DNA of 64,000 nucleotides from Paralvinella palmiformis (Eukaryota > Annelida > Polychaeta > Terebellida > Alvinellidae). The notes under the pieces are model-generated. The model worked only from the letters and a program-made list of their open reading frames with translations. It did not search any database and was not told the origin of the DNA. A program made the translations under genes and the position numbers. Below are positions 1-12,900 of this stretch, piece by piece (position 1 is the stretch's first letter; each line of letters starts with the position of its first letter). The stretch is from positions 493,001 to 557,000 of the forward strand of contig JAODUP010000125.1 of the NCBI GenBank assembly GCA_025642065.1. Direction: 5' to 3'.

Positions 1-1505
1 AGGACAATTACGGATTACGAGTGTTGCTAGTTATTCATGTAACGTGTTTCTTCTGTGCAGCTTGCTGAATTATGATGTGTGCAATTGACGATTTTGGATG
101 GTTTGGCACCGTATTATCCCTGGAGGTTTATACCACGTGACGATATACCTTCGGACTATATTCATCCCTCTTCCAAAACACCTTGGTAATGTCAACCTCT
201 GATGACGCACACAATAAGCTGTTGTACCGCCGATATTTTGACTCACTTAGTGAACTAGTTAGACATCCCTTCGATTCCTCAATATGCTCGGATGAGGACA
301 ATGTGTTGCTCACATATATCATTCGCTTTCCAGTGCCTTTAATATAATCGATTTTTAGATGAGTCAACTATACGGTTACTGCGACTTTTAACAATCCGGA
401 CAGGACTTGGCTACTGCGTATGATGATATACTGCATTTATATATTGACATAATTCCTCGTCTGATGATGATCTCTTCTATCGGTTTATACTGTCATTGGA
501 GCAACTGCATCATCTGTGTGTGTGTTTTTCCCCCAATATTGATGCTGTAACACATTCTACAGGCTTTATCTGCTGATGCTTTAATATTTTAGTTACAAGC
601 AAACAACATTTAAATAATACGTTCCCAAAAACGGTGTATCTGTACACGAGTACACCAGTATCCAGAAACAACATGATTTTCAACAACTAGGGCAACTCAA
701 TGAATTGATGACAGAGCAACAATCTTGACGCCACCTTGTAGGGATCAATATGGCGGCATTTATCGCGTCCTGTATGAGGACGACTTGTTTTCGGACGAAA
801 GTGCACCGCGCAAAATTTTCAAACCAACAAATAGAAAAACTCGATGAATTGATTATAGAGGAAAAAACTTATTACGCTAATGCACACACAGAGAGACAGA
901 CATATTCACACACACACAGAGACACGTAGACACAAACATATATACACTCAAATCATCATCATCATCGTCATCATCATCACTATCATCATCATTATCAGCA
1001 TGAATGTTAATGATAACAGATGGAATGAAACCATGACAAAGCTAATGAGAAAACGTAAATCAAACAGGTAAGCAATATTCCACAGTCATTTATGTCAAAT
1101 TGAGAGAAACCTATTTAGTGTAGAATGAGAGACTGTGCATCAAGTCGGTAGTTATACTACATAATGGTCTATCCTATAAACGGTAGGTGGCGCTAACACA
1201 TCGCTAAAAGCGAACACTTCTGGCGTTTTCAAGGTCAAATAATTCAGTATTGTGACGATTTGTTTTTGGAGAAAATTGCGCCGTAAAACGATATTGTCGG
1301 CTACTTCATGGCACGGTTAATACAAGATAATGCGTTTTCTGTGCATGTCATGATTGCGACAGTAAGAAGAATAACTACAATTACAATTGTTCTAACACCA
1401 CCAAACCACCACCAAAAACCACCAACCACCAAACAACAATAACAACAATAACATCAATAACATCAGTAAGAGTTAAAACTGTAGTTATCAAAATCTTGAT
1501 GATGA

Positions 1506-1506
<1 letters not shown>

Positions 1507-1538
<32 letters not shown>
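1507..1538. repeat. (ATA)n microsatellite
   Basis: An uninterrupted AAT/ATA trinucleotide run lies next to an ACA-rich stretch at about 1553-1580. Confidence 0.95.
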
Positions 1539-1540
<2 letters not shown>

Positions 1541-1683
1541 CCAACAAGATATACAACAACAACAACAACAACAAATAACGACAATAAACAATACAATATA
1601 ACAGTAATAACGTACAAACACAAACAGCATCATCTTTATTTAGCAACAACTATTAATGTTAACATCTGACATCACAGACTTAT

Positions 1684-1809
1684 GTCAACATAAAGATCTA
1701 TCTTTATGTCACCTTGTTCTTTTGGAATTAATTTATTTATTTTCCTCGTCTTATTTATTTGTATTTTACAGCCAAAATTATGAATTATAACAAGGTAAAA
1801 TAAGACGAG
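1684..1809. repeat. Two short foldbacks
   Basis: ACATAAAGAT pairs with ATCTTTATGT a few bases away (about 1689-1708). Just beyond, CTCGTCTTAT (1745-1754) pairs with ATAAGACGAG (1800-1809). Both could be remains of a small inverted-repeat element, but no target duplication is visible. Confidence 0.45.
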
Positions 1810-2947
1810 ATTAAAAATCCGTAAAATAGATAAAATTAATAGAGCCCATGTAATATTGAACGTGTTTTACAATATGACTGCAAGAGGCTTAGTGTGACTT
1901 TATCTATGAATATGTTTGATATCTGAAACAGATGACTTTTGGAGACCAGCTACTACTGTGATTTCTAACAGTCAGCATCGACGTAAACAGTTCAGCATAA
2001 ATTTTCCACCGATCTTATTTCCACAGAAATCATGTCATGACCCTGGCACAGTACGGATACGGGAATGAAACACTTGGATGATCCCGGAACGAGGAGTCCC
2101 ATACTCCTTAATTGACGGTAAGGTCAAATGTCCCATTGGGCTAAGACAGAAGCGAATGGAAGCCCCCAGGTTCTCCGGGATTATAGCAGACCTAATTAAC
2201 ATAAAGTAGACAGGAGAATGAAGTTAGTTAGTTAAGTGAGAAATACACGAAAGGGATACATGAGGATACATTAGGGAATGTAAAAGCCAAGGATTTTAAT
2301 AATTGAGTTTGACCCTTATAATCTACAGTTTATATACGAATACAGGCTTCTTAAACACTAACAGTTTTATGGATTTATCACAGTCTCTGAATCTACTATA
2401 CGCAATAATCTATCAAACAGATAATATTCAACTGATGCATTATTAATTGGAATGGTGATTCTGAAAATATTTATTGGTGAGGCGACTTGATGTCTAGAAA
2501 CAGTCCACAGAAAATGATATACAATACGCGCCAGAGGTACAACTTATCAATCACATTTATAAAGTGTTTGAGGCTTACCTAGCAATTATTATGTATACAC
2601 GGGAATAATTAGTGGAAATGACAAATTATTTGACGAGCTCCTGGATGATGTTTTTTTTGAAAATCTCTCCGTTGCCATTCATTAGTTTTATATCTTTTTA
2701 ATCTGTCCTTTTGTCTACCTTTTTGTGTATTGTTTGGATTTAGAACATATTAAGCTGTTGTTTTTCACCGTGTGTCGCTGTTAATTAAATCGTTCACCAA
2801 GAAAATGCTATCCAGTTAGCTAGCTGTGTTCAGGTGATCAAATCATGTCTTTGTTTTAGATGCAGATTAGCATCTTCCCGAGGTGATGAATGAAATCAGT
2901 CAAAACGAACATCGCCAAACAACACGAAGATAATTAAACTAATCTCA

Positions 2948-2975
2948 TCTCTCTCTCTCTCTCTCTCTCTCTCTT

Positions 2976-3026
<51 letters not shown>
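2948..3026. repeat. (CT)n microsatellite
   Basis: Almost pure CT dinucleotides for about 79 bases, with one TTG interruption near 2974. Confidence 0.97.
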
Positions 3027-3030
<4 letters not shown>

Positions 3031-4150
3031 ACGCGTGGGACAGGTTAATCACAACAATCTAGGGACTAATTACCCGGATCTCATGAATATCTTCACCAGT
3101 CTTAATTTTAGTTTACTTTAAGGTAGGTGCAGCGTATGAGGCATAACACCGATATGTTTTTCTTACTTTATGCCTATTTATAACATCCCCAAAATACGGA
3201 TGACTGGACACTATTTGAACTCTGACCTTGAGTTGACTCGAGTTGTTTAGGCCAAACCCCAACTTGCTGGTTACGTTTGCTTTAGCATTATACGATTATC
3301 TGATATGAATATAGACTATATAACTTTTGTATACATATCTAATCCACCTGACACATACGATCAGTCATCAACAAACCTCTTCGAAGTCATTGGTTATCAT
3401 TTGTCAGTATCGGATTAACCAATCAGGGACTAGTAAGATTTGGATGGATTCCCTTTACGGTAGACCACAATGCTGATGGTTGTTACAAGTTATTGTCAAT
3501 AAACTGGTATTATTGGCTCCTACCGACTCGAGGAATAAAGAGATACCAAACTACAAACCAATCAAATTGTTCATTTAAACCTTCTGGAGGAACAGCTTGT
3601 ATCACGATTACCAAACGACCCAATTGTTAAGAAGTGTTCACATCGATTTCATAAACATTGATAAATGTCACGAATATTTGGCCCACTACATGATTTAGAA
3701 CTAAATATTGGCTTTATGGGTTATTTTGCTTGTAATAATAAGGCACTGAGACCGGGAGATAAATCTAATGAAACATCGAAATCTGATATATTTACAGGTA
3801 ATAATTGTTTCTATTGTTCAGGATATGACGGCAGGATTTGAACGAAATTGATTTCAATAGCTGACCCCATTGACGTTACGTAGATTAATCCCGAACTGAG
3901 TAGAACATCTAACTTGTAGATGGGCAACGTTTATAATAGAGAGCTATTTTAACATATTTGGTTCTTTAATCTCTCATTAATGAATAATAAATAAAAAAAT
4001 TAGAGGTGGTAAGACAAAAATATGAAAAGATTTATTCCTCTGATATCCACCTCTTATTCATTTTCCTTATTTAAAGATATCGGACAAAATATAAATACAG
4101 ATATGAATAGAATTTAAACTATCGTAGTTTTCTAATCCGGAATCGATAGT

Positions 4151-4334
4151 TTCATGATGTTTTACGGCCACTTTTGTGTCCATGGTAGGCTAAATGGGCC
4201 GAGCGACCTCCAAATGTAATGAAGCGAAGTCAAAGATGAAACACCCTTCAGATATGTCCACGATGAGATTCGAACAGAGGTAGTAGTGTGACCTGTGATC
4301 CAACGCGCTACCAGTAAGACCACGGAGGCGCCCC
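4151..4334 (-). mobile_element. tRNA-derived SINE, family A, near full length with 10-bp TSD
   Basis: On the minus strand it has a tRNA-like head (CCGTGGTCTTACTGGTAGCG, then a B box near GTTCGAATC) and a body that includes CATCTTTGACTTCGCTTC, GGAGGTCGCTCGGCCCATTT and AGTGGCCGTAAAACATC. Perfect direct repeats AATCGATAGT flank it at 4141-4150 and 4335-4344. That is the target-site duplication of retrotransposition. SINEs are non-autonomous and depend on a LINE reverse transcriptase. Confidence 0.92.
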
Positions 4335-4344
4335 AATCGATAGT

Positions 4345-4934
4345 CCCTAGAAATTTTTCTGTCATCCAGAAACAAAATATACTGAACCGAAGAGTTTTAT
4401 AATTCCATAAACTAGTAACGACTTGGACATGATAAATATATTTTTAAAAAGCCCATCTTAATATAAATTGACACACACACCTTAACAGATGTACTAAACA
4501 AAGGTTGCTCTATACAGCAGCTCTATGGAATAATCTTTAATTAACCATCTAAAGAATAAGACACATCCAGGAAGAATTTAAAGGTTAATGATATCACTTT
4601 TTTCACCCGATTAGTCAACTAAATACATATTATAAATTTTAATTAGTATTATTGTCATTGTATCTATGGATTAATCCACGGTTTATGACGTCATGTCATA
4701 AACAGGATTATGGCATGATATTGTCATAAACTGTCAAAAACATATTTTGATATTATTGTAATCATACACTGGTGTTGTTTGTAGCCAAAATCAATTAACC
4801 TGATTGGTCTGCTATTTGTTTTTAGAGCTCTTGGGCTGGTGCTTGTATATATCTGTGGTTGACCATGCATGCAGTGGCAGTGGCTTCACTTGATGATCCT
4901 CCATGGGTATTATAGCACAGCACAGTAACCAGTC
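4345..4934. other. AT-rich spacer between SINE and hAT remnant
   Basis: I see nothing coding. GTTTATGACGTCATGTCATAAAC near 4680 is palindromic around TGACGTCA (a CRE-type site), which could be chance or an element end. Confidence 0.4.
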
Positions 4935-6290
4935 ATGTTCAAGGGTGGTAGACCTGTCCATCCCATCTGGAAATATTTTCTTAGAGTGACAGTGGATGGT
5001 AAGATTGATGCAAAGTGCTATATATGTAGTCACCAACAAGCACCCCGTGCAGAGAGAATGACAAGTCACCATTCCTTGTGTGCTAATCTGCACAATCAAC
5101 TAACAGACAGTGATACTCCAGCATCCACCAATATCACCAAGAAGAGGCCCATATCACCCTCAGAAGAAACAAATTGTGCCCACCCAATCGGATATCAGTA
5201 GCTATATCACAACAACATCAGGTACGGCGAAGTCTATATTGAGATTGCAAAGATGTTCTTTGCATGCAACATCCCATTCTCTGTGACAGAACATCCCCAG
5301 TTTTTCTAAAATCTGGCAAAAAGTGCAAGACTCCATCAAAATAGCCAAGGACAGGTTTAAATATGTTGTGACTTGTATTGTCAATGACAACGCTAGGAAC
5401 ATGGATAAGATGAAAGAGGGTGCCAAGGAAGATGATTTCTCACAAGTTGTATATGGCTGCTGAGCGCATCTGCTTAATCTCCTAGGTCAGGATATCACCC
5501 CGTCATCTGTAACGAAGCATGTCATGGAGATCCAGAAGTATTTCCGAAATCATCACAAACCCAATGTCTGGCTGACAGACTGTCCTGATACTGTCAAACC
5601 ACAACTTCCCACTTAGATCAGGTGGAAGAGTCAACTGGCGTGCATCGACACCTTTATCAAGAATAGGAATAGCTACATGAATATTGTTCACGAGCATGAA
5701 GATGATTTTGATAAGCAGATTGCCAGAAAGATACGGGACATTAGCATCTATGATAATGCCCGAGATCTCGCCCCACAACTTCGCCCAATAGCTGTTGCTC
5801 TCGACAAGGCCCGAAGTGACAGCCACTCAATTGCAGATTCGTGTCACATGTGGCTATCTCTACAACAATACCCATTATTGGAAACACAGTGTGGCGTCTG
5901 TAAGCAGATCTTCGCTATAGAGCATTTAGTTGCACAATAACTGCATCCACGCTACCAGAGTGAGCACCTGACACAGAAGCAGATGGAGGATGTCTACGAA
6001 TATCTCATCACTAGGGACCACAGCTTTGTTGGCTACACTGATTAGTTATCAGGCTGGGGCTGCTCCATTTCCACTATCTTTCTTTCTAGATGCTTCCATC
6101 AGCATGAATCCAATTACATGGTGAAGGCAGTCGAGAAATCTGGTGTGCCACGTGACTTTGTAGAACTGGCTCTTCAGCTATTGTCAGCTCTTGTTTTTCA
6201 GCATCCACCGAGAGGATTTTTTCAAGCTACGGAAACACCTTGGTATTTAGTCACAGGATCCTCCGATGACTTTGTGATCTGGATTAATGA
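4935..6290 (+). pseudogene. hAT-superfamily DNA transposase, decayed
   Basis: The first 160 bases encode a BED-type zinc finger (IWKYFLRV, KCYICSH, then paired His/Cys). Then come a frame with SDISSYITTTSGTAKS and one with ACNIPFSVTEHPQF, both typical of hAT transposases. From about 5353 to 6042 a single frame runs on (IVNDNARNMDKMKEGA, AHLLNLLGQDI, HVMEIQKYF, RDLAPQLRPIAVALDKA) but is broken by stops at 5461, 5614 and 5938. A further shifted frame near 6199-6270 gives SASTERIFSSYGN, the C-terminal dimerisation block. At least two frame changes and three stops mean it is inactive. I could not identify terminal inverted repeats or an 8-bp target duplication. Family call is secure; exact ends are not. 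Confidence 0.88.
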
Positions 6291-7244
6291 TGATTGACAG
6301 ATCAAATGGACTGATTCAATTGTACATGTGTGAAAGATGTCTTTTATGGCTACTGAATAAAAGATACGTCCAAATTATTTCTGTTATTACTAAATTGAAA
6401 AAAAAAAATGTAACGCAAATTTATTTTATATTCATGTTTGTAATATATAAATATACTAATTCTGATATAATGATATTCCACAACTGAATTCTAATAAAAA
6501 ACATATCAAAAGTGAAAGTTTAAAAATAATAATTTTAAGTTAAAGCTTTAAGTTAAAGCTTTATATTCATATTATTTGTTTTTACGGCTTAACTATAACA
6601 TACACACATAATATAAACACCTTTTCACTCTTTAATAAAGAAATGTCTATATTCGACGAACGTGTCATTAAGTCAACTTTGCTCTGTAGTTATGTCGCTA
6701 CTAAATAAAGTATTATTGATGGGGCCTTTAACAGCACGTTAACAATAACATTTACGTAAATAGCTTAGTTTGTTGACAGTAAATAGTAATTAACAACATT
6801 AAGTCAATATCCGAGACGTAGATACACAGACCATGGTGTATTATCTCTGGGAGAAGTAGAGCCTAAGTTAATGTTGATACACTGGCCATTTTTCAAGGAT
6901 TCGCCATCATAGAAATATACTGAGCAACCGTAATTTCATTCGCTTGATACGTCATATAGCACGTGGTATCCTTTTGAAACGATTGGCTTAATTATTGTCT
7001 ACTTAAGTGTTTCCTTATACTCGACGTTTATTACGCGAGGCTAAAAGCAATACAATATTTACACGACTTTTGCCAAAAACATGATCACGTGTAATTGATA
7101 ACAAGTTAGATGAAAATCACATTTTGATCCAATACATTAAATAAACCACAACATAATCCAATACCGGAAGTAGTTTGATACTATAAGGCACGCGCCTATA
7201 AAACAACGGAACGTGAAAAATAGATAGGAACGGGATACTGGTAA
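6291..7244. other. AT-rich intergenic DNA
   Basis: No gene or recognisable element. A short direct repeat (TTAAGTTAAAGCTT-like, twice) occurs near 6535-6560. Confidence 0.5.
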
Positions 7245-7364
7245 GTCAACTGTGATTAGGTCAGCTGTGATTAAGTCAGCTGTGATTCGGTCAACTCTGA
7301 ATAGATCAACTGCGATTAGGTCAGCTGTGATTAGGCCAACCGTTATTAGGTCAGCTGTGATACA
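7245..7364 (+). repeat. 15-bp minisatellite, eight units, with CAGCTG E-boxes
   Basis: Eight 15-base units follow the consensus GTCAGCTGTGATTAG without gaps. Four units keep the full CAGCTG E-box; GATTA-type cores recur in the same phase. The period is five codons, which explains a minus-strand frame reading repeated ITADL that I do not regard as a gene. Confidence 0.93.
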
Positions 7365-9052
7365 TTCGATACGATAAGGTTGGGCGATATTCTCTAGATA
7401 TAAATGATCGTTAATAGAATCAGGAAGACTGTTGCTTGATAAATTAATACAATAAAGCAAAGGTTGTTTGTTATTATTAAGTAAACAATTAGCTTATCAA
7501 AAGCTTTGTTAAGCAAGTTATCCAGAGCTCTATCTAATGTATTATTTATTGACTATAATTACAGCAAAATGCGACCATATATCGATTTCAATTATTATGG
7601 TTCATCATCAGCGAGGACATAAGAAACCCGCCATAAATGTGATTAAACTGGAATATGTTAGTCTGCACGTCCTCATTTAGCTGTCACGTAAATACAGACG
7701 TCAGAAGAATGTCTACATTGCTTTTAACCAGAGCGATGAGAGCTCATTATCATTTCGCCTCGCATATGAGTGTTACGCTGATCACAGTTCTCGACGGTAT
7801 TTACGCGGCAGTCATGAAAGTTAGCTGTGTCGGTAGAAAGCTGGGAAAAAGGTCGGTAAATATCAGCTTCATGTTTATTTTATCAGGATAATAAATCCTA
7901 TGCGCCATTCTTGTCACGTTAAGGGACTAAATTTGTTCGCCGTCAATGAGATGACGAAGTTAATGTTTAAGGACAACATTTTCTACGATACTCCCCGGTG
8001 TATCAGCTCCAATATGGCGCGTGTAACTTCCTGTCGTATGGCCGGCCAGCCGTTAGATATCTACTGAAGCCGCCATATTAGACCACGGCTTACACTTCTT
8101 ACGCCATAATTTTTGTTTTGGTGCCGGTGCCGAACGGGTGTAGGTGGACCTGGGGGACCGAACGGTTAATTCATTAAACGAGTAAAATATTATTCGATTT
8201 GATGATAAAATGGAGATTATTTTTACTTGACTGGACATATTTTTGAGTGTGCTGCCAGTGAAATCGTCAGACCGTTCGAATTAGTAATCGTCGTCGACGC
8301 ATAAACTACACTCCAGTGCATAAACATACGGGTTCCAGGTAACCACGTGACTATCATTAATTTCTGCGACAGATTGGAATCGGTTGATGTGCCCCGATAA
8401 AACAAAATTTTTGTTTTGGAAGAGAGATTCGGGTAGAATTAATTTCTCTTCTCTTTTTAGAATAAATTGTTGTCAGACGTTACATCATATTCGCAAGAAC
8501 TGTTTGCACACGAGCTGGGGTGGCTTCCTGAATTTTTGTTAAAGTCAAAATTAATCAAAGTCGTAAAATAATAATAATCAAATTTCTTTTTCTAATAGTG
8601 ACGAGATTATTAACGCATGAGACGAATGGATATTTATCAACAGTCCGCGTTATGAAATGATAACAGAAACGCGGCGTATTAGCTTTTCATTAAACCAACC
8701 CTCTTCTGTCAATATGTGTGGGCGGATGCCAGGATCGATACATGGGGTTGGATCCAGACGAAAAAAGATTCATGGAATGTTAAAAAAATTTTGTTCCATA
8801 ACACTAGCTTAGAATGTTTGCTTTCCAGGAATGACAGTAGAGTAACAATCAATTAGTACAGATATTCTCATCAAGCATAAATAAATACTCTAAACCCTAT
8901 CATACATAGTGATATGGAGGCGTTATCTATGAAATGTTGATTATTATATTTTAAATTAAAATCGTTTGTTACATTCTTATTGTTATTACATCTTTTACTC
9001 CGAAATTTCAAAGTAGCCTCTCACTCTACATAAATACCAGATCATTCTGATT

Positions 9053-9054
<2 letters not shown>
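7365..9054. other. Intergenic DNA without recognised genes
   Basis: I see only short chance frames. Around 7960-8110 the base composition is higher in G+C and contains GCCATATTGG-type and GCGG motifs; a similar motif context occurs near 740 and 40760. No function can be assigned. Confidence 0.5.
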
Positions 9055-9119
<65 letters not shown>

Positions 9120-9134
9120 TGTGTGTGTGTGTGT
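9055..9134. repeat. (TA)n-(GT)n compound microsatellite
   Basis: About 62 bases of pure TA followed directly by GT repeats. Confidence 0.97.
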
Positions 9135-9377
9135 TTTGCTATCAAGTCTTATATCCAAATAATGATGGTCTTTATTTACACAGTGTAGTGTCCTACCAAA
9201 TTATTGACTAAGTAGCTGTAACAATAGGCAGTTGCTTGTGGCATTATAAAGATGTCGTTGTAGAATGTCGATAGTATACTTGACCTAGAATTGAGATAAA
9301 ATAGATTCTTTTATACATTTCAGACAACTGTTATCTACTGATATTAATACAATAATTGTTTCACGGAATTCATATTA

Positions 9378-9515
9378 CACACGCGCACTCATACATACAC
9401 GCGCACTCACACAGACACACGCCCGCACGCACACACACACACACGCCCGCACGCACACACACTACAGCACGCGCGCACAAACGCACGCACACACACACAC
9501 ACAATACACACACAC

Positions 9516-9590
<75 letters not shown>

Positions 9591-9619
9591 AATTTTTTAT
9601 ATAGAGAGAGAGAGAGAGA
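9378..9619. repeat. (CA)/(CACG)-(TA)n-(GA)n compound microsatellite
   Basis: CA- and CGCAC-rich repeats to 9533, TA repeats to 9585, then a short AT spacer and a GA run at 9603-9619. Confidence 0.95.
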
Positions 9620-10024
9620 AAGAAATACAGATTATCATTAAGGTCATTCGATATTATATTTGCCTAAGACCATAAACATTTCTTTGAGTAATTTATATTA
9701 ATTTGATATTGATATTGATGCTGGCATTATCGAAATATTCGTTATCTATCATCACTTTAAATCTCTAAACTTTTGAGGAAATAAAAAAACAAATATCCCG
9801 ACAAAGAGCTGTCAATTAATCAGTTAGCTTAATTCAAGACACTCATAGAAGTGGTGCACATTTGGCTATAAGATATACAACCAAAATCACAGGATAATTA
9901 ATGAGTTTGTTCATAAAGCGTACAATAATTGTAAATTAATACCAGCGAAGTTGCTCCGTCGAATAAAACGGCGTACAAACATCGCTAGGTAACTGTAAAC
10001 GTTACCACAACTTCTGTGTACGAG

Positions 10025-10130
10025 GTAGGCTAAATGGGCCGAGCGACCTCCAAAGGTAATGGAACCAAGAGAAAGATGAAACACACTTCTGACATAGATA
10101 GCCCGGCCGGTGTTTGAACCCAGATGTTGT
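10025..10130 (-). mobile_element. SINE family A, truncated and diverged
   Basis: The minus strand keeps the body (GGAGGTCGCTCGGCCCATTT) and a B-box-like TTCAAACACC-type segment. The head is replaced or lost beyond about 10130. Confidence 0.75.
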
Positions 10131-10262
10131 AGAACATCACTAGGTATTTTATTACATCACTAGGTAACTTGTGGTCAGCCAGGTAGCGTTAGTACGTACA
10201 CTCTTTCTTAACAAAGTGGAATCTTGTTGTTATACACTAAAATCGGTAACAGTAATGCTTAC

Positions 10263-10290
10263 TATGATGATGATGATGATGATGATGATA
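10263..10290. repeat. (ATG)n microsatellite
   Basis: A run of GAT/ATG trinucleotides. Its sequence matches the SINE A tail type, but no SINE body adjoins it. Confidence 0.9.
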
Positions 10291-10659
10291 ATTAATAAAT
10301 AATACCAATAATAGTAGTAACCATAAGAAAGTTGAACAACTTATATTAAATGAGAAGAATTGCCAAAGAAACAATTTTTGGGGCGAGGTATAATATTTCT
10401 CTGTCATTCAATAACTTTGTTATAGTATTCGCATTTGTTACACGTTGTCGTCATCTTTGTTATATAACCCATTTGCACCGACATATAAAAGTATAACACA
10501 AATTGTTGTATGTATGTAATTAGTGATTCCATAGTTTTCTGAAGGTTTGCTGCACATTCAGCGCTGACGTAGATCTCAATGACGTTCACCGCATGATTAT
10601 CAAGAATAAACTATGGGTTTTTGTTCATGACCTTTGGAAGCTTTCAGCGGTTTCCATAA

Positions 10660-10846
10660 TTGATGATTGATGATGATGATTAATGTTTTACTGGCTACTT
10701 TTGGTGCACACGGAAGGTTAAATTCGTCCAAAGGTAATGTAGCGAAGTCACAGATGAAACACCCTTCAGATATGCCCACGCCGAGATTCGAACTCAGGTG
10801 GTAGTGGTCTGTGCTCAAACGCGCTACCAACTAGACCACGGAGGCC
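10660..10846 (-). mobile_element. SINE family A with 17-bp TSD
   Basis: Full element with (ATC)n tail, body and tRNA-like head. Direct repeats TTCAGCGGTTTCCATAA (10643-10659) and TTCAGTCGTTTCCGTAA (10847-10863) flank it with two mismatches, which shows insertion followed by modest decay. Confidence 0.92.
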
Positions 10847-11209
10847 TTCAGTCGTTTCCGTAAACACTTTTAAAGAGGATCCCGGATCTTTTAGTTCTAA
10901 TAGTCAATGAAGATTAATGGATGAAATTTAAATAATCAGACATGGGGATTATTTTAAAGTTGTCCATACGCTGCTAACTATCTAGAAATATTTTATTAAT
11001 AAGTTATAACCATTTATCCAGAAATAATAGTTAGATAATTATGTTTTATTTTGTAGAGAAATAGTCTCAATGATCAGGTTGTTTACCATCATCTTATAAT
11101 TGTTACAATTCCAGCAACAATTACATACCAACCAACAATAATATTTATATATTCAACATATATATGAACACTGTCTCTCTACCTCTCCCCCCTCTCTCTC
11201 TTTGTGGGC

Positions 11210-11212
<3 letters not shown>

Positions 11213-11299
<87 letters not shown>
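11213..11299. repeat. (CT)n-(TA)n-(TG)n compound microsatellite
   Basis: Three pure dinucleotide blocks in succession: CT to 11250, TA to 11270, TG to 11299. The same order recurs at 20305-20447. Confidence 0.97.
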
Positions 11300-11303
<4 letters not shown>

Positions 11304-12008
11304 GAGTGTGTGCGTACGATGTATTTATTTTATTTTATTGTGATCCAATATCTATTCACTATAAACATTATGCTTCCCACTCTTTCCCTTTCAACGGGAA
11401 ACAAGTTAAATTTTATGAAATGTTATAACTATATAAGATGATGAATAAATAAATGGAGCTTCAGCTTGAAGATTGTAGTTTTTATGGTAGCATAATAACA
11501 TATACAAAGCTGATGATGGCGTGTCAATCAAAACATCCTCTTTATGTTACAGACACAATCTACACAATTGCCGTAAAACATTAAAGTTGGCATTTCAGTT
11601 CGGCTTTATAATCTTCCTTTCCCGTGCGTCTTCGCGATAATTAAAATAAGCCAAAATCGGTAATAACCATATTTCTTTGCGCATCCTTTATAAACATCAC
11701 CTGAGTCATAATTTATCCGATATCAATTTTTCTAATTGATTAACCATCAAAACCTTTCACGTCCCCCCCAAGTCATTTCCTATTCCTTGTCGTATTTTGA
11801 TCATTCGCATTCTGCCAAGATTACAATGTCGAACGATAATGTTTACATTGTAGTAGTTACATTTGATAGCTCACCTTGACTGCAAATTATAAAGGCGTGT
11901 AACCCATGAAAGACTGACTAAATGGAACGCCGTGTTCATGTCAGCAAGCGCATACGTAAATATTCATACAAACACGAAAGAAAATTATATATACACATAT
12001 GATTTTAC
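11300..12008. other. Intergenic AT-rich DNA
   Basis: No coding or repeat feature beyond short chance frames. Confidence 0.5.
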
Positions 12009-12195
12009 ACGCACGCACGCACGCACGCACGCACACGCACGCACGCACGCACGCCCGCACGCACGCATGCACGCACGCACGCACGCACACCTTATTGTGT
12101 GCACACACATCCCCCACATAGAGACATAAACATAACACATACACACACACTCACACACACACATATATATATATATATTTATATATATATATATA
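12009..12195. repeat. (GCAC)n, (CA)n and (TA)n microsatellite cluster
   Basis: A tetranucleotide CGCA block at 12009-12089, then CA-rich sequence from 12128 and TA repeats to 12195. All frames here are artefacts of the repeat. Confidence 0.95.
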
Positions 12196-12437
12196 AAGAT
12201 ACACATGACACCACATTATACATTCAAGAACATATGGTGCGTCATCAAAATCAAATGTAAGCTAGAATATCTGCGATTTCGGAGTATTGTTGTACTGACT
12301 GTGTGTATAACTGGTAGTAGTACATGTTAGTACTTTATAAGTATCCAGTCAACTACACTTCATAACATCATACAAATACGATATCATTGAAGCACTGTAT
12401 GATACATAACGCAATAACACATAACTTTATGATAGAC

Positions 12438-12438
<1 letters not shown>

Positions 12439-12502
<64 letters not shown>
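12439..12502. repeat. (TA)n microsatellite
   Basis: Uninterrupted TA dinucleotides. Confidence 0.97.
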
Positions 12503-12507
<5 letters not shown>

Positions 12508-12809
12508 TACATGAGGAAGAACGAGATGTCCAATGACCTTGGTATTCTGGATCTTTGAGGGAAAGGTTACGACGTCACTCAACTGCTATTTGTGATACAC
12601 AGAGTTCCAAGTATTATCGGTATCAATATATTCCCGATGATAACACAGCGAGTAGTGTGCCACCATCTATGGGACAGAATACGGGTTCGAAACAAATACA
12701 GGTATATGTATCCATCTGCTAGTCACGAGTTCACATTTCGGGTTTCAAACGGAGATCAGTGAATTCAATAATCGAACGACGAACGGCAAAATTGATAAAA
12801 CACTACTTG

Positions 12810-12900
12810 GTTGCTGCTGCTGCTATAGGCGTTGCTGCTAATGCTGCTGCTACGGGTGTTGCTGCTAATGCTGCTGCTATATGTGCTGCTACTATGGGTG
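12810..12900. repeat. 27-bp GCT-rich minisatellite
   Basis: Units beginning GTTGCTGCTAATGCTGCTGC are repeated with small changes, followed by further GCTGCTACT. It would read as an alanine-rich peptide, but there is no support for translation. Confidence 0.8.

Larger units (their letters stand above)
1..4140. other. Intergenic AT-rich DNA
   Basis: No gene is supported. It contains CA/ATC-type short repeats around 880-1000, an (ATA)n run at 1507-1538, hairpins at 1684-1809 and a (CT)n run at 2948-3026. The reading frames here are products of low-complexity sequence or chance. Confidence 0.6.

Noticed and set aside
7137..7460. Minus-strand frame with repeated ITADL
   Set aside because: It is created by the 15-bp minisatellite, whose period is a multiple of three.
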